Assembly: GCF_030271535.1 (NCBI RefSeq)
Contig: NZ_JASCXJ010000016.1
Coordinates: 62,001 to 126,000 of the forward strand
DNA: 64,000 bases
Reading direction: 5' to 3'
Source of the DNA: Nocardiopsis sp. ATB16-24
GTDB taxonomy: Bacteria; Actinomycetota; Actinomycetes; Streptosporangiales; Streptosporangiaceae
How positions within the stretch are numbered: the first letter of the stretch is position 1; each line of letters starts with the position of its first letter. The notes under the pieces are model-generated. The model saw nothing but the letters and a program-made list of their open reading frames with translations. It searched no databases and was not told the origin of the DNA. This document shows, in pieces, positions 1 through 12,362 of this stretch. The translations under genes were made by a program, and so were the position numbers.

Positions 1-1
1 G

Positions 2-3000
2 AGGGAGTACCCGCTGTCCTTCGCTCAGCGTCGTCTGTGGTTCCTCAATCGTGTGGAGGGCGCGGACTCGGCGTACAACGTGCCGGTGGTGGTGCGGTTC
101 GGGGTCGGGTTGGACGTGGGTGCTCTGGAGTCGGCGCTGGGTGATGTGGTGGAGCGCCATGAGGTGTTGCGGACGGTGTTCGGGGAGCGGGACGGGGAGC
201 CCTACCAGCGGGTGTTGGGTCCGGTGGAGGGGTTGCCGGTGTTCGAGGTGGTGGAGTGTGCCTCGGATGTGGTGGATGCGCGGGTGGAGGAGTTCGCGCG
301 GTCGCGTTTTGATCTGGCGGTGGATCGTTCGGTGCGGGTGCGGCTCTTCCGGTGTGGTCCGGAGGAGTCGGTGTTGGTGGTGCTGATGCACCATGTCGCG
401 ACCGATGGGTGGTCCGAGGGTGTGCTGTTGCGGGACCTGGCCGAGGCCTACGGTGCGCGGTGCGAAGGACGGGTTCCCGGGTGGGAGCCGTTGCCGATCC
501 AGTACGCCGACTACACCCTGTGGCAGAACGGGTTGATGGACGAGGAGGACCCCGAGGGTCTCGCGACCCGACAGCTCCACTTCTGGCGCGAGACGCTGGA
601 CGGTGTCCCGGAGGTCCTCGACCTGCCACTGGACCGGGTGCGTCCCGTGGCCCCCTCGCACCAGGGCGGAAGCGTCGTCCTGGACCTGGACGCCGACCTG
701 CACGCGGGGTTGGTGCGGGTGGCCAGGGAGCACGGCTGCTCGTTGCTGATGGTGGTGCAGGCGGCGTTGGCGGTCGCGCTGTCCAAGGCCGGTGCGGGGG
801 AGGACGTGCCGATCGGGACGCCGGTGGCGGGGCGGACGGATCCGGCGTTGGACGATCTGGTGGGGTTCTTCGTCAACACCCTGGTGTTGCGGACGAATCT
901 GTCGGGGGATCCGTCGTTCGCGGAGTTGTTGGAGCGGGTGCGCGAGGCCGACCTGGCCGCCTTCGACCACCAGGACGTGCCCTTCGACCTCCTGGTGGAG
1001 AACCTCAACCCGGAGCGGTCGGGTGCGCATCACCCGCTGTTCCAGGTGACGGTCGCGGTCAACGGTGAGGCCGGCGGGGGTGGGGTGTCGTTCGCCGGTG
1101 TGGAGTCGGTGGCGGTGTCCTCGGTGGCCACGGGTGCGGCCAAGTTCGATCTGGCGGTCGGTTTCGTGGAGCGCCGTGATCGGGAGGGGGCTCCGGCGGG
1201 TCTTGGCGGGGTGGTGGAGTACTCCGCGGATGTGTTCGATGCCGAGACGGTTCGGGCTCTGGCGGGGGTGTTGGAGCGGGTGCTCGGGGCGATCGTGGCG
1301 GATGCCTCGGTGACCGTGGGCGCCAGTGTGGAACTCACCGAACAGGAACGCGCCTCCCTGACCCGACGCGTCTCGCCACAGCGGACGGAGCAGGCCGTTG
1401 CCTCCGATAGAGGTTCGGACGGCCCTCGGACGGTGCGGCAGGAGGTTCTGTGCGGGTTGTTCGCGCAGCTTCTGGGGCGGGATTCGGTGGAGGTGGGGGA
1501 CAACTTCTTCCGGATCGGCGGCAATTCGCTGTTGGCGTTGCGTCTGGTGTCGCGGGTGCGGTCGGTACTGGGCGCCGAGATAGGGATTCGGGACTTCTTC
1601 CGGGATCCCACGGTGGCGGGTGTGGACCGGTTGGTCGGGCAGGCCCGTGACGCGGTGACGCGAGCGTCGTTGGTTCCGGTCGAGCGGGGGACGGAGTACC
1701 CGCTGTCCTTCGCTCAGCGTCGTCTGTGGTTCCTCAATCGTGTGGAGGGCGCGGACTCGGCGTACAACGTGTCCCTGGTCCTGCGTCTGCGCGGCACCGT
1801 CGACGTGTCGGCCCTCCACCACGCCCTGGGTGATGTGGTGGAGCGCCATGAGGTGTTGCGGACGGTGTTCGGGGAGCGGGACGGGGAGCCCTACCAGCGG
1901 GTGTTGGGTCCGGTGGAGGGGTTGCCGGTGTTCGAGGTGGTGGAGTGTGCCTCGGATGTGGTGGATGCGCGGGTGGAGGAGTTCGCGCGGTCGCGTTTTG
2001 ATCTGGCGGTGGATCGTTCGGTGCGGGTGCGGCTCTTCCGGTGTGGTCCGGAGGAGTCGGTGTTGGTGGTGCTGGTGCATCACGTGGCGACCGATGGGTG
2101 GTCCGAGGGTGTGTTGTTGCGGGACCTGGCCGAGGCCTACGGTGCGCGGTGCGAGGGACGGGTTCCCGGGTGGGAGCCGTTGCCGGTGCAGTACGCCGAT
2201 TACACCTTGTGGCAGAACGACGTGCTCGGTGCGGAGGACGATCCCGACAGTCTTCTCTCTCGTCAGGTGGAGTTCTGGCGTGAGGCGCTGGACGGCGCTC
2301 CGGAAGTCCTCGACCTGCCGCTGGACCGGGTGCGTCCGATGGTCCCCTCGCATCGGAGCGGAAGGGTCGTCCTGGACTTGGACGCCGATCTGCACGCGGG
2401 GTTGGTGCGGGTGGCCAGGGAGCATGGTTGCTCGTTGCTGATGGTGGTGCAGGCGGCGTTGGCGGTCGCGCTGTCCAAGGCCGGGGCCGGAGAGGACGTT
2501 CCGCTGGGTACGCCGGTGGCGGGGCGGACGGATCCGGCGTTGGACGATCTGGTCGGGTTCTTCGTCAACACCCTGGTGTTGCGGACGAATCTGTCGGGGG
2601 ATCCGTCGTTCGCGGAGTTGTTGGAGCGGGTGCGCGAGGCCGACCTGGCCGCCTTCGACCACCAGGACGTGCCTTTTGATCTGGTCGTCGAGGGTGTCAA
2701 CCCGGAGCGGTCGGGTGCGCACCACCCGCTGTTCCAGGTGACGATCGCGGTCAACGACACGGCCGAGATCGGTGGTGATGCCGGGGACGGGGTGTCGTTC
2801 GCCGGTGTGGAGTCGGTGTCGGTGTCCTCGGTGGCCACGGGTGCGGCCAAGTTCGATCTGGCGGTCGGTTTCGTGGAGCGCCGTGATCGGGAGGGGGCTC
2901 CGGCGGGTCTTGGCGGGGTGGTGGAGTACTCCGCGGATGTGTTCGAGGAGGGCACGGTTCGGGCTCTGGCGGGGGTGTTGGAGCGGGTGCTCGGGGCGAT

Positions 3001-4460
3001 CGTGGCGGATGCCTCGGTGACCGTGGGCGCCAGTGTGGAACTCACCGAACAGGAACGGACCGCGCTGACCCGACGTGTCCCGCTGAACGGGGCGGAGGAC
3101 CAAGGCGTCGACCGGAACAGGGATGTGGAGGACGGCCCTCGGACGGTGCGGCAGGAGGTTCTGTGCGGGTTGTTCGCGCAGCTTCTGGGGCGGGATTCGG
3201 TGGAGGTGGGGGACAACTTCTTCCGGATCGGCGGTAACTCGCTGTTGGCGTTGCGCCTGGTGTCGCGGGTGCGGTCGGTGCTGGGCGCCGAGATAGGGAT
3301 TCGGGACTTCTTCCGGGATCCCACGGTGGCGGGTGTGGACCGGTTGGTCGGGCAGGCCCGTGACGCGGTGACGCGGCCGTCGTTGGTTCCGGTCGAGCGG
3401 GGGAAGGAGTACCCGCTGTCCTTCGCCCAGCGTCGTCTGTGGTTCGTGGACCAGGTCGAAGGAGCGAGTGCGACGTACAACGTGTCCCTGGCCCTGCGCC
3501 TGCGCGGCACCGTCGACGTGTCGGCCCTCCACCACGCCCTGGGTGATGTGGTGGAGCGCCACGAGGTGCTGCGGACGGTGTTCGGGGAGCGGGACGGGGA
3601 GCCCTACCAGCGGGTGCTCGGGCCGGAGGAGGCCCGTGAGCGTCTCCTCTTCGAGGCCGCCGAGTGTGCCGACTCCGAGATCACGCCCTTCGTCGAGGAG
3701 GTCAACGGACGGGCCTTCGATCTGGCGGTGGACCTGCCGGTGCGCGCGGACCTGCTGCGTGTCTCGGAGGAGGAGTCGGTGTTGGTGGTGCTGATGCATC
3801 ACGTCGCGACCGATGGGTGGTCCGAGGGTGTGCTGTTGCGGGACCTGGCCGAGGCCTACGGTGCGCGGTGCGAAGGACGGGTTCCCGGGTGGGAGCCGTT
3901 GCCGATCCAGTACGCCGACTACACCCTGTGGCAGAACGGGTTGATGGACGAGGAGGACCCCGAGGGTCTCGCCGCCCGACAGCTCCACTTCTGGCGCGAG
4001 ACGCTGGACGGTGTCCCGGAGGTCCTCGACCTGCCGCTGGACCGGGTGCGTCCGATGGTCCCCTCGCACCAGGGCGGAAGCGTCGTCCTGGACCTGGACG
4101 CCGACCTGCACGAGCGGTTGTCCGAACTCGCGCGGGCCCACGGTGTCACCCTGTTCATGGTCCTCCAGGCGGCGTTGGCGGTCACCCTCGGCCGCTCCGG
4201 TGCGGGGGAGGACGTCCCGCTGGGTACGCCGGTGGCGGGGCGGACGGATCCGGCGTTGGACGATCTGGTGGGGTTCTTCGTCAACACCCTGGTGTTGCGG
4301 ACGGACGTGTCGGGGGATCCGTCGTTCGCGGAGCTGTTGGAGCGGGTGCGTGAGGCCGACCTGGCCGCCTTCGACCACCAGGACGTGCCCTTCGACCTCC
4401 TGGTGGAGAACCTCAACCCGGAGCGGTCGGGTGCGCACCACCCGCTGTTCCAGGTGATGA
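2..4460 (+). repeat. Near-identical tandem NRPS segments (C-T, C-T, C)
   Basis: The start of C1 (about base 5), C2 (about 1694) and C3 (about 3407) share long runs of identical DNA, giving periods of 1689 and 1713 bp. T1 and T2 carry the same protein around the carrier Ser, and the C1 and C2 acceptor halves differ at only a few codons. C3 keeps the pattern through its conserved blocks but diverges in patches (for example 3625-3760 and 4105-4200). This looks like recent duplication or gene conversion and is also a place where short-read assembly could collapse or expand copies. Confidence 0.85.
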
Positions 4461-7400
4461 TGGTCCTCCAGAACAACACCGTCGTGGAACCGTACCTGCC
4501 CGGACTCGAAGTGAGCCGGGAACCCTTCGAGTGGAAGACGGCCAAGTTCGACCTCACCTTCGCCTTCGGGGAGGGCCCCGACGGCCTGGCCGGGGTCGTG
4601 GACTACGCGACCGACCTGTTCGACCACGACACCGTCGCGGGACTCGCCACTCGACTGGCCCGGGTTCTGACCGCGGTGGCGGACGATCCCTCGATCAGGG
4701 TCGGCGACATCGGACTGTTGGACGCCGACGAGTTCCAGACCCTGGTGATCGACGCCAACGACACCACCGCCGGCGAACAGTCGGTGTGCGTCCACGAACT
4801 GTTCGAACGGAGGGCCGCGCAGGCCCCCGACTCGACCGCCCTCGTCTTCGAGGGCGAGGAGGTCACCTACGCGGCACTGGACACACGGGCCAACCGACTC
4901 GCCCGCCACCTGCGCGAAAACGGTGTGGAACCGGGGGCGATGGTCGGAGTCCTGCTGGAACGCGGTGTCGAGTACGCCGTCGCCCTGCTGGCGGTGCTCA
5001 AGGCCGGTGCCGGGTACGTTCCCCTCGACCCCGCCTTCCCCGACGCCAGGCTCGCCTCGATGGTGTCGATGTCGGGAGCCCGGCTGGTGGTCACCCGTTC
5101 CGGGCTGACCGGACGAGACACGACCGCCGCGCACGTCGTGGCCGTCGACACCGAGGCCGCCGCGATCGCGCGTCATGACGACGGGCCCCTCGGAGCGGTC
5201 GTTTCGCCGGAGAGCACGGCGTGCGTGATGTTCACCTCCGGATCGTCGGGAACCCCCAAGGGAGTACTCGCTCCCCACCGCGCGATCGTGTCCACCTTCA
5301 CCGGTCAGGACTACGTCGACCTGGGACCCGACCGGGTCTGGCTACAGACCGCCCCCGTGTCCTGGGACGCGTTCGTCCTGGAGTTCTGGGGAGCCCTGCT
5401 GTACGGGTCGGTCTGTGTCCTCCAACCCGGCCAGGTGCCCGAACCACCGCGTATGGCCCGGCTCGCGGAGAGGTACGGGGTCGACACGTTCTTCCTGTCC
5501 ACCGGCCTGTTCAACCTGGTCGTGGACGAGTACCCGCAGATCTTCGCCGGCGCCCGCCAGGTCCACGTCGGCGGTGAGAAGCCGTCCGTGGAACACATGC
5601 GCCGGTTCCGCGACGCCTTCCCTCACGTCCGCCTGTACAACGGCTACGGACCGGTGGAGAGCATGGTGTTCACCCACTCCCACCGGGTCCTGGACACCGA
5701 CGGCGCCGGCATCCCCATCGGAGGGCCTCTGGCCAACCGCCGTGCCTACGTCCTCGACGGACGGCTGCGTCCGGTGCCCGTGGGAGTCCCGGGAGAGCTG
5801 TACGTGGCCGGCGCCGGGCTCGCGCACGGTTACGTGGGCCGGCCCGACCTGACGGCCGAGCGGTTCGTGCCCGACCCCTTCGGTACACCGGGCGGGCGGA
5901 TGTACCGCACGGGAGACCTGGCCCGTTGGATCGCGCCCGGTTGTGTGGAGTACCTGGGCCGAGCCGACGACCAGGTGAAGATCCGTGGTTTCCGAGTGGA
6001 ACCCGGAGAGGTCCAGGCCGCCCTGGCGAGACTCGCGGGTGTGGCCCAGGCCGTGGTGGTGCCTCGCCGAGACCCTGGCGGCGCCCTGTCCCTGGTGGCG
6101 TACGTGGTGCCGGAATCGGGTGCGACGCTCGACGGGGCGGAGGTCCGTTCTGCTCTGGCCGGTGTCGTACCGGAGTACATGGTGCCGTCGGCGGTGGTGG
6201 TGTTGGAGGAGTTGCCGTTGACGGCCAACGGCAAGTTGGATCGGCGTGCGTTGCCCGAGCCTGATTTTTCGGTGGTGTCCTCGGGTCGTGGTCCGCGGGA
6301 TGCGCGGGAGGAGATCCTGTGCGGGTTGTTCGCCGAGGTGTTGGGGTTGGAGTCGGTGGGGATCGATGACTCGTTCTTCGATCTGGGTGGGCATTCCCTG
6401 TTGGCGACCAAGCTCATCGCCCGTGTCCGTGCGGTGTTGGGTGCGGAGGTGGAGTTGCGTGCGTTGTTCGCCTCTCCGACGGTGGTGGGGGTGGCCGAGG
6501 CGGTCGACGCGGCCGGGGGTGGTCGGGTGCGTCCACCCGTGGTGGCCGGGGAGCGTCCCGAGGTGCTTCCGTTGTCCTTCGCCCAACGCCGACTGTGGTT
6601 CCTGCACCAGATGGACGGCCAGGAACGCGCCTACAACATCCAGACGGTCCTGCGCCTGGACGGTCGTCCCGACCCGAAGGTGTGGGAGGCCGCCCTGCGG
6701 GACGTCGTGGAGCGGCACGAGGCGCTGCGCACGGTCTTCCCCACCGACAGGGGTGAGCCCCGTCAACACGTCGTGGACACCATGGACATCCGGCTCGGGG
6801 TGCGTGAGTGCGAGACCGCCCGGATCCCGGAACTGCTCCGGGAGATCGACGCACACGTCTTCGACCTGGGGGCCGGACCGCTCCTCCGCGCCGACCTCCT
6901 CCTCTCCGACGAGGGCGAATCGCTCCTGGTGCTCCTGATGCACCACATCATCGCCGACGGATGGTCCCTCACGCCGCTCTTCCGGGACCTGGAGACGGCC
7001 CACACCGCCCGCCGCCAGGGGCGGGCACCGGACTGGGAACCGCTGCCGGTGCAGTACGCCGACTACACCCTGTGGCAGAAGGACCTGCTCGGTGACGTGT
7101 CCGATCCGGACTCGTTGTACTCCCGGCAGACGCGGTACTGGGAGCGGAACCTCCTCGGACTTCCCGAGGTCACCGAGCTTCCCCTCGACTTCCCGCGTCC
7201 GGCCGAGGCCGGGCACGGAGGAGGCACGGTCACCGCGATCGTCGACGACCGCGTGCACGCCGGGCTCGTACGCGCCGCCCGCGACCACGGGTGCACGCTG
7301 TTCATGGTGGTCCACGCGGCGCTGGCCGCCCTGCTCACGAGGATGGGCGCAGGGGAGGACGTGCCGATCGGCACCCCGGTGGCGGGACGGACGGATCCGG

Positions 7401-10400
7401 CGTTGGACGACCTGGTCGGGTTCTTCGTCAACACCCTGGTCCTGCGCACCGACACCGCCGGGAACCCCTCCTTGGCCGAACTCCTGGAACGAGTGCGCGA
7501 GACCGACCTGGCCGCCTTCGACCACCAGGACCTGCCCTTCGAGCACGTCGTGGAATCGGTGAACCCGGTACGCAGCGCCGCCTACCACCCCCTCTTCCAG
7601 GTCATGTTCGCCCTGGCGGAGGGCGAGCCCGGGGCCGCGGACGACCGGGACGGCCGCCAACGGGCCGAGGTCGACACCGCCAAGTTCGACCTCAGCTTCA
7701 CCTTCGCCGACCGGGCGCGCGACGGCTCGCACCCCGCGGCCCTCACCCTGGAGTACGCCGACGACCTGTTCACGGAACAGACCGCCCGGGACCTCCTGCA
7801 CCGACTCGTCCAGGTGATGGGCGCCTTCGGTACCGACACACGGCGGAGCCTGGAGGAACTCGACGTCCTCACGGCGGACGATCGCCGGTGGGTCGCCGTT
7901 CCGGACACCACGGCCGTCCGACCGGACACCGGTCACGCCTTCCTGTCGAGGTTCGAGGAGCGGGTACGTGAGACCCCCGACCGGGTCGCGCTGCTCTTCG
8001 GCGACACCGCGCTCACCTTCCGCGAACTCGACGCGCGCGCCAACCGGCTGGCACACCACCTCATCGGACTCGGAGTCGCCCCCGACCGTCCCGTCCCCCT
8101 GCTGATGAGGCGTTCGGCGGACATGTTCAACGCCATGCTCGCCGTCCTCAAGTCCGGTGCGGCCTTCCTGCCGCTCGACCCGCGCAACCCCGCCGACCGC
8201 CTGGCCGACATCCTCGCGGAGGTCGGTGGAGGACTGCTCCTCACCGACCACGACTGCCGCTCCCACGACGTCGTGCGCGGCCTGACCGACACCGTGGTCG
8301 TCGAGGCCGACGACCACACCGTGGCGTCGGAGGAACCCGAGACCGTTCCGGACGTTCCACGCGGATCCGCCGACCTGGCGTACGTCATCTACACGTCCGG
8401 CTCCACCGGACGACCCAAGGGGGTGGCCGTCTCCCACGCCAACCTCGACTACCTGATCCGGGGGATGGAGGAGTCGGGCTACTACCTGCCCGAACCGCTG
8501 GTCTCGGCGTGGACCGCCAGCGCGGCCTTCGACGCCTCGGTCCAGCAGTGGGCCCCGATCTGCCGCGGCGACACGGTCCTGGTCGTGGACGACGACACCC
8601 GCGACGACCCGAGGTCCCTCGCCGAGGAGCTGACCCGACACCGTGTCACCTACCTCGACCTCACCCCCTCCCACTGGGAGCTGGTACGCGACAGCCTCCT
8701 TCCCCGTCCCGCGGACGCGCCGCCGCTGCGTCTGACCCTGGGGGGCGAGGCGGTCTCGACCAAGGCGTGGACCGATCTGGTGGAGGGGGCCGCGGCCGAC
8801 CGTGTCGTGGCGGCCAACACCTACGGACCCACGGAGACCACGGTCAACGCCTCCCACACCGAGCTGTCGGGTGAGCACCCCCACATCGGACGGGCGCTGC
8901 CGGGAGCACGGGCCTACGTCCTCGACGACCGCCTGCGTCCGACCCCGGCGGGGGTCACGGGCGAACTCTACGTCTCGGGCGACGGGGTGACCCACGGATA
9001 CCTGGGCCGGCCGGGGCTCACCGCCCAACGGTTCGTCGCCGACCCCTACGGTCCCCCCGGCACCCGCATGTACCGGACCGGAGACCGTGTCTCCAGGACC
9101 CTCGGCGGTGACCTTCGCTTCCACGGCCGGGCCGACGACCAGGTCAAGATCCGAGGCTTCCGCATCGAGTTGGGCGAGATCGAGTCGGTGCTCTCCGAGC
9201 ACGTCTCGGTCGCCCACGCGGCGGTCCTCGTGAGGGAGGACCACCCGGGCGATCCACGCCTCGTCGCCTACCTGGTCGCGGCCAAGGACCGGCGGATCGA
9301 CACCGAGGAGGTACGCGCGTACGTGTCGCGTTCGCTGCCGGAGTACATGGTCCCCGCCGCCACCATGGTCGTGGACGCCCTGCCGTTGACCTCCAGCGGC
9401 AAACTCGACAAACGCGCCCTGCCCGCTCCCGAGTACGGACCCGCCGGCGTCGGCCGCGCTCCTCGGTCACCGCAGGAGGAGGCCCTGTGCGCACTGTTCG
9501 CCGAGGTCCTGGGACTGGAGAGGGTCGGGATCGACGACTCCTTCTTCGACCTGGGCGGACATTCCCTGCTCGCGGCGCGACTGGTCGGTCGGGCCGAGGC
9601 CGTTCTGGGGAAGCGGCTCCGGGTCAAGGACGTGTTCCGCACGCCCACCGTCGCCGGACTCCTGGCCGAGACCGACCGAGGTGGTACGGAAGGCGCCCTG
9701 GACGTCCTTTTGCCACTACAGACGGACGGAGACCGTCCCCCGCTCTTCTGCGTCCACCCGGGTATGGGCATGAGCTGGTGTTACTCGGGTCTGGTCCGCC
9801 ACCTGGCCGACGACCAGCCGCTCTACGGTCTCCAGACCCGCGCCCTCACCACACCCGGCGCCCTGCCCGGCAGTGTGTCGGAGATCGCCGAGGAGTACCT
9901 GGAACGGATCCGCGGCGTTCGACCGCACGGTCCCTACCGCCTCCTCGGGTGGTCGTTCGGCGGACTCGTCGTCCACGAGATGGCCGTCCGTCTCCAGGAG
10001 GAGGGCGAGGAGGTCTCCTTCCTCGGGCTCATGGACTCCTATCCCGTCCCGGCCGGGGCCCGCCGTACCGGGATCACCCACGGGGAGGTCCTGGCGATGA
10101 TGCTCGACGATCCCGCCACCGAGGCCCTCCTCGACGGCGGTCAGGAACTCGACCGCGACGCCGTGGTCAGGGAGCTGCGCGGGAAGGACCCCGTGCTGGC
10201 CGATCTGGAGGAGGCCGATGTCGCGACCCTCGTGGACGCGGCCGTCAACCACGCCCGGGTCATGAATCTCCACACCCCCCGGCTCTTCGTCGGGGACGCG
10301 ATCTTCTTCCGCGCCACACGCGGAAGGAGCCGGTACTCACCCCGCGTCGAGTACTGGCAGGAACACGTCGACGGCCTCATCGACGTCCACGACATCGACT

Positions 10401-10501
10401 CCACCCACATGGGCATGACGCGCCCGGAGCCGATGGCGCGGATCGGCCGTCTCGTGTCCGACCGTCTGGAAACCATCACCTCCAAGCAGCTGAGGAGCTG
10501 A
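2..10501 (+). CDS. Nonribosomal peptide synthetase, 3' part (C-T-C-T-C-A-T-C-A-T-TE)
   Basis: Partial at the left edge: the reading frame is open from base 2 and begins inside the first condensation (C) motif. Domains by nucleotide: C1 2-1340 (HHxxxDG at 389-409), T1 1430-1640 (phosphopantetheine Ser codon 1526), C2 1690-3060, T2 3130-3340 (Ser 3239), C3 3405-4715, A3 4787-6250, T3 6300-6500 (Ser 6395), C4 6568-7860, A4 7940-9430, T4 9475-9670 (Ser 9563), TE 9715-10490. The thioesterase has GWSFGG (Ser codon 9953), an Asp (10034) and a His (10406). Modules 1 and 2 have no A domain, so their carriers must be loaded in trans or by another A domain. By alignment from memory to GrsA the pocket residues read roughly D-A-L-F-H-G-G-V-F for A3 and D-A-Q-D-T-G-T-V-N for A4; I do not assign substrates. 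No epimerization domain is seen. The C-terminal TE marks this as the last synthetase of its assembly line. Confidence 0.95.
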   Translation, partial: REYPLSFAQRRLWFLNRVEGADSAYNVPVVVRFGVGLDVGALESALGDVVERHEVLRTVFGERDGEPYQRVLGPVEGLPVFEVVECASDVVDARVEEFARSRFDLAVDRSVRVRLFRCGPEESVLVVLMHHVATDGWSEGVLLRDLAEAYGARCEGRVPGWEPLPIQYADYTLWQNGLMDEEDPEGLATRQLHFWRETLDGVPEVLDLPLDRVRPVAPSHQGGSVVLDLDADLHAGLVRVAREHGCSLLMVVQAALAVALSKAGAGEDVPIGTPVAGRTDPALDDLVGFFVNTLVLRTNLSGDPSFAELLERVREADLAAFDHQDVPFDLLVENLNPERSGAHHPLFQVTVAVNGEAGGGGVSFAGVESVAVSSVATGAAKFDLAVGFVERRDREGAPAGLGGVVEYSADVFDAETVRALAGVLERVLGAIVADASVTVGASVELTEQERASLTRRVSPQRTEQAVASDRGSDGPRTVRQEVLCGLFAQLLGRDSVEVGDNFFRIGGNSLLALRLVSRVRSVLGAEIGIRDFFRDPTVAGVDRLVGQARDAVTRASLVPVERGTEYPLSFAQRRLWFLNRVEGADSAYNVSLVLRLRGTVDVSALHHALGDVVERHEVLRTVFGERDGEPYQRVLGPVEGLPVFEVVECASDVVDARVEEFARSRFDLAVDRSVRVRLFRCGPEESVLVVLVHHVATDGWSEGVLLRDLAEAYGARCEGRVPGWEPLPVQYADYTLWQNDVLGAEDDPDSLLSRQVEFWREALDGAPEVLDLPLDRVRPMVPSHRSGRVVLDLDADLHAGLVRVAREHGCSLLMVVQAALAVALSKAGAGEDVPLGTPVAGRTDPALDDLVGFFVNTLVLRTNLSGDPSFAELLERVREADLAAFDHQDVPFDLVVEGVNPERSGAHHPLFQVTIAVNDTAEIGGDAGDGVSFAGVESVSVSSVATGAAKFDLAVGFVERRDREGAPAGLGGVVEYSADVFEEGTVRALAGVLERVLGAIVADASVTVGASVELTEQERTALTRRVPLNGAEDQGVDRNRDVEDGPRTVRQEVLCGLFAQLLGRDSVEVGDNFFRIGGNSLLALRLVSRVRSVLGAEIGIRDFFRDPTVAGVDRLVGQARDAVTRPSLVPVERGKEYPLSFAQRRLWFVDQVEGASATYNVSLALRLRGTVDVSALHHALGDVVERHEVLRTVFGERDGEPYQRVLGPEEARERLLFEAAECADSEITPFVEEVNGRAFDLAVDLPVRADLLRVSEEESVLVVLMHHVATDGWSEGVLLRDLAEAYGARCEGRVPGWEPLPIQYADYTLWQNGLMDEEDPEGLAARQLHFWRETLDGVPEVLDLPLDRVRPMVPSHQGGSVVLDLDADLHERLSELARAHGVTLFMVLQAALAVTLGRSGAGEDVPLGTPVAGRTDPALDDLVGFFVNTLVLRTDVSGDPSFAELLERVREADLAAFDHQDVPFDLLVENLNPERSGAHHPLFQVMMVLQNNTVVEPYLPGLEVSREPFEWKTAKFDLTFAFGEGPDGLAGVVDYATDLFDHDTVAGLATRLARVLTAVADDPSIRVGDIGLLDADEFQTLVIDANDTTAGEQSVCVHELFERRAAQAPDSTALVFEGEEVTYAALDTRANRLARHLRENGVEPGAMVGVLLERGVEYAVALLAVLKAGAGYVPLDPAFPDARLASMVSMSGARLVVTRSGLTGRDTTAAHVVAVDTEAAAIARHDDGPLGAVVSPESTACVMFTSGSSGTPKGVLAPHRAIVSTFTGQDYVDLGPDRVWLQTAPVSWDAFVLEFWGALLYGSVCVLQPGQVPEPPRMARLAERYGVDTFFLSTGLFNLVVDEYPQIFAGARQVHVGGEKPSVEHMRRFRDAFPHVRLYNGYGPVESMVFTHSHRVLDTDGAGIPIGGPLANRRAYVLDGRLRPVPVGVPGELYVAGAGLAHGYVGRPDLTAERFVPDPFGTPGGRMYRTGDLARWIAPGCVEYLGRADDQVKIRGFRVEPGEVQAALARLAGVAQAVVVPRRDPGGALSLVAYVVPESGATLDGAEVRSALAGVVPEYMVPSAVVVLEELPLTANGKLDRRALPEPDFSVVSSGRGPRDAREEILCGLFAEVLGLESVGIDDSFFDLGGHSLLATKLIARVRAVLGAEVELRALFASPTVVGVAEAVDAAGGGRVRPPVVAGERPEVLPLSFAQRRLWFLHQMDGQERAYNIQTVLRLDGRPDPKVWEAALRDVVERHEALRTVFPTDRGEPRQHVVDTMDIRLGVRECETARIPELLREIDAHVFDLGAGPLLRADLLLSDEGESLLVLLMHHIIADGWSLTPLFRDLETAHTARRQGRAPDWEPLPVQYADYTLWQKDLLGDVSDPDSLYSRQTRYWERNLLGLPEVTELPLDFPRPAEAGHGGGTVTAIVDDRVHAGLVRAARDHGCTLFMVVHAALAALLTRMGAGEDVPIGTPVAGRTDPALDDLVGFFVNTLVLRTDTAGNPSLAELLERVRETDLAAFDHQDLPFEHVVESVNPVRSAAYHPLFQVMFALAEGEPGAADDRDGRQRAEVDTAKFDLSFTFADRARDGSHPAALTLEYADDLFTEQTARDLLHRLVQVMGAFGTDTRRSLEELDVLTADDRRWVAVPDTTAVRPDTGHAFLSRFEERVRETPDRVALLFGDTALTFRELDARANRLAHHLIGLGVAPDRPVPLLMRRSADMFNAMLAVLKSGAAFLPLDPRNPADRLADILAEVGGGLLLTDHDCRSHDVVRGLTDTVVVEADDHTVASEEPETVPDVPRGSADLAYVIYTSGSTGRPKGVAVSHANLDYLIRGMEESGYYLPEPLVSAWTASAAFDASVQQWAPICRGDTVLVVDDDTRDDPRSLAEELTRHRVTYLDLTPSHWELVRDSLLPRPADAPPLRLTLGGEAVSTKAWTDLVEGAAADRVVAANTYGPTETTVNASHTELSGEHPHIGRALPGARAYVLDDRLRPTPAGVTGELYVSGDGVTHGYLGRPGLTAQRFVADPYGPPGTRMYRTGDRVSRTLGGDLRFHGRADDQVKIRGFRIELGEIESVLSEHVSVAHAAVLVREDHPGDPRLVAYLVAAKDRRIDTEEVRAYVSRSLPEYMVPAATMVVDALPLTSSGKLDKRALPAPEYGPAGVGRAPRSPQEEALCALFAEVLGLERVGIDDSFFDLGGHSLLAARLVGRAEAVLGKRLRVKDVFRTPTVAGLLAETDRGGTEGALDVLLPLQTDGDRPPLFCVHPGMGMSWCYSGLVRHLADDQPLYGLQTRALTTPGALPGSVSEIAEEYLERIRGVRPHGPYRLLGWSFGGLVVHEMAVRLQEEGEEVSFLGLMDSYPVPAGARRTGITHGEVLAMMLDDPATEALLDGGQELDRDAVVRELRGKDPVLADLEEADVATLVDAAVNHARVMNLHTPRLFVGDAIFFRATRGRSRYSPRVEYWQEHVDGLIDVHDIDSTHMGMTRPEPMARIGRLVSDRLETITSKQLRS

Positions 10502-10503
10502 AG

Positions 10504-10704
10504 ATGACGAACCCGTTCGACAACACCGAGGGCACCTTCCACGTCGTGGTCAACGCCGAGGGACAGCACTCCCTGTGGCCCTCCTTCGCCGACATCCCCG
10601 CGGGCTGGGAGGCCGTCACCGGCGCGGACACACGCGAATCCTGCCTGCGCTACATCGAGGAGAACTGGACCGACATCCGGCCCAAGAGCCTCGTCGACGC
10701 CTGA
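10504..10704 (+). CDS. MbtH-like NRPS accessory protein
   Basis: A 66-residue protein starting two bases after the NRPS stop, so translation is probably coupled. It begins MTNPFDN and keeps the family's conserved pattern of Asn-Glu-Gly-Gln-His-Ser-Leu-Trp-Pro followed by Pro-Ala-Gly-Trp and a later Cys-Leu-x-Tyr-Ile-x-x-Asn-Trp-Thr-Asp-Ile-Arg-Pro block. MbtH proteins bind adenylation domains and are often needed for their solubility and activity, so the likely partners are A3 and A4 of the preceding synthetase or an A domain outside the window. Confidence 0.96.
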   Translation: MTNPFDNTEGTFHVVVNAEGQHSLWPSFADIPAGWEAVTGADTRESCLRYIEENWTDIRPKSLVDA

Positions 10705-10724
10705 ACGCCACACCGTACACATCT

Positions 10725-10752
10725 GGTGCGGGCCTCACCGACGGCCCGCACC
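10725..10752 (+). terminator. Stem-loop after mbtH
   Basis: A perfect 10-bp stem (GGTGCGGGCC with GGCCCGCACC) around an 8-nt loop, 20 bp after the MbtH stop. No U tract follows, as is common in actinobacteria. It probably ends or attenuates the NRPS-MbtH transcript before the exporter gene. Confidence 0.5.
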
Positions 10753-10806
10753 GGAACGGCGGCCGCACAGCCGCCCCCGCCCCGCGGTCGAACCGGACCG
10801 CCCCCG

Positions 10807-10845
10807 CCGGAGCCGGAACCCGTGCACGATGGTTTCCGGCTCCGG
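10807..10845. terminator. Second stem-loop between mbtH and the exporter
   Basis: Inverted arms CCGGAGCCGGAA (10807-10818) and TTCCGGCTCCGG (10834-10845), 12 bp perfect, around a 15-nt loop. With the hairpin at 10725-10752 it makes a double stem-loop upstream of the MFS gene. It could be a terminator or a structured leader of the exporter. Confidence 0.4.
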
Positions 10846-10946
10846 ACTCCCGGGTCCGTGAAAGAGCCGCGTGTGAACCGCCGGACCCCCTGTGACCACC
10901 GCCCTGACGCCCCGCCCGGCGACACAAGGAGATGAGGGCCGACATC

Positions 10947-12230
10947 ATGGCCACGCAGAAGAGACAACGCCGATCCCCCGCACTGGGCTGGGACTTCACA
11001 CGCTTCTGGATAGGAAGCATGAGCAGTAACGCCGCCGACGGGATCATGATCACCGTGCTGCCGCTGATGGCCGCCATGCTCACCAACGACCCCGTCCTCG
11101 TGGCGGGGCTCGCCTTCGTCCGCTTCCTGCCGTGGCTGCTCTTCGGTCTCTTCATCGGAGCCCTCGTCGACCGTATGGACCGGGGACGGGTCCTGATCGC
11201 CGCCAACCTGGTGCGTGCCGCGGTGCTCATCGCCTTGGCGGTGGTGGTCGCCTCGGGCAACGCCACCATCTACACGCTCTACGCGGCCATGTTCGTCATC
11301 ATGTCCTGCGAGGCGTTCTACGACATCGGTGGACGCGCCCTCATGCCGGAGCTGGTGGACAAACGTCTCCTGGACAAGGCCAACAGCCGTGTCGTGGGCG
11401 GCCGGGTCGTCATGGAGGACTTCGGCGGCGCGCCCCTGGGAGGACTGCTGATCGTCGTCGCCGCGGCGCTTCCGCTCGCGGTCAACGCCGGGGCCTACGT
11501 TCTCGGTGCCCTCATCCTGGCCGGGTTGCCCCTGGCCGCGCGTCGTCCCGGCAAGACCACCTCCTCCGCGGGAGAGGAGACCGTCTCCATCCTCGCCTCC
11601 GTTCGCGAGGGCGCGGTGTTCATCTGGAGAGAACGTCCACTGCGCAACATGGTCGTCCACGGTTCCCTGGTGAGCCTGGGCTTCATGATCCAGTCCGCGG
11701 TCCTGGTGCTCATCCTGCGGGTGCACTTCGGCGTGCCGGAGGCCCTGTACGGGGTGTTCATCTCCTCGGCCGCCGCGGGCGCCCTGGTGGGCGCGCTTCT
11801 GGTCTCCCGCACGGTCGCCGCCCTGGGCCGCTTCCGTACCGAGGTCGTCGCCTACACGGTCATGGGCGCCGGCTGCATCGCGTTCATCCTCTCGCCGAAC
11901 GCCTACGTCGCCGGTTTCTTCTGGGCACTGATCGCCGTGGCCATGACCGTGTCCAACACGGTCATCACCGGGATCGCGCAGTTGGTCATCCCCCCTGAAC
12001 TGCGAGGCCGGGTACTGAGTTCGATCCAGATCTTCGCCATGAGCATGAACGCGGTCGGAGCCTTGATCGGCGGCCTCCTCGGCAGGCTGGACATGCGCGT
12101 TCCGTCACTGGTCGGAGGGGCCGTCGTCATCGCGGCGACGATGTTCTTCCTGCCGACCCTGCGGACCATGACCGCCCGGGCCGACGCGGCGGAGGCGGGC
12201 GACCGGGAGGAGAGCCGCGTCGAGGCCTAG
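10947..12230 (+). CDS. MFS transporter, probable export pump for the NRPS product
   Basis: A 427-residue major facilitator with about 12 hydrophobic segments, of the single-polypeptide drug/siderophore-efflux type (MFS_3/EntS-like, by pattern). I start at the ATG at 10947 because GAGGG at 10934-10938 lies 8 bp before it; a longer start at 10932 leaves almost no space after AAGGAG. The loop between segments 2 and 3 carries GALVDRMDRGRVL, the Asp-Arg-rich MFS motif A region. Position directly behind the NRPS and MbtH genes suggests it exports the peptide or gives self-resistance; that role is inferred from context. Two stem-loops separate it from mbtH, so it may have its own promoter. Confidence 0.85.
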   Translation: MATQKRQRRSPALGWDFTRFWIGSMSSNAADGIMITVLPLMAAMLTNDPVLVAGLAFVRFLPWLLFGLFIGALVDRMDRGRVLIAANLVRAAVLIALAVVVASGNATIYTLYAAMFVIMSCEAFYDIGGRALMPELVDKRLLDKANSRVVGGRVVMEDFGGAPLGGLLIVVAAALPLAVNAGAYVLGALILAGLPLAARRPGKTTSSAGEETVSILASVREGAVFIWRERPLRNMVVHGSLVSLGFMIQSAVLVLILRVHFGVPEALYGVFISSAAAGALVGALLVSRTVAALGRFRTEVVAYTVMGAGCIAFILSPNAYVAGFFWALIAVAMTVSNTVITGIAQLVIPPELRGRVLSSIQIFAMSMNAVGALIGGLLGRLDMRVPSLVGGAVVIAATMFFLPTLRTMTARADAAEAGDREESRVEA

Positions 12231-12362
12231 CGCGCAGTGGACCGCCGCAGGACGAGGATCCTTGAGAAAAAGCCTGAGGACGTGTCGATCCGACGCGGTC
12301 TCGTTCGACGTGTGGAGGAGAGCGGGGAGACACGCCCTCGCACCGCACGAGAGGTGGACACC

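Noticed and set aside
5342-9244. 1300-codon minus-strand open frame opposite the NRPS
   Set aside because: It lies wholly antisense to C-A-T domains with clear motifs. Long antisense frames are expected in high-GC DNA and the translation shows no domain.
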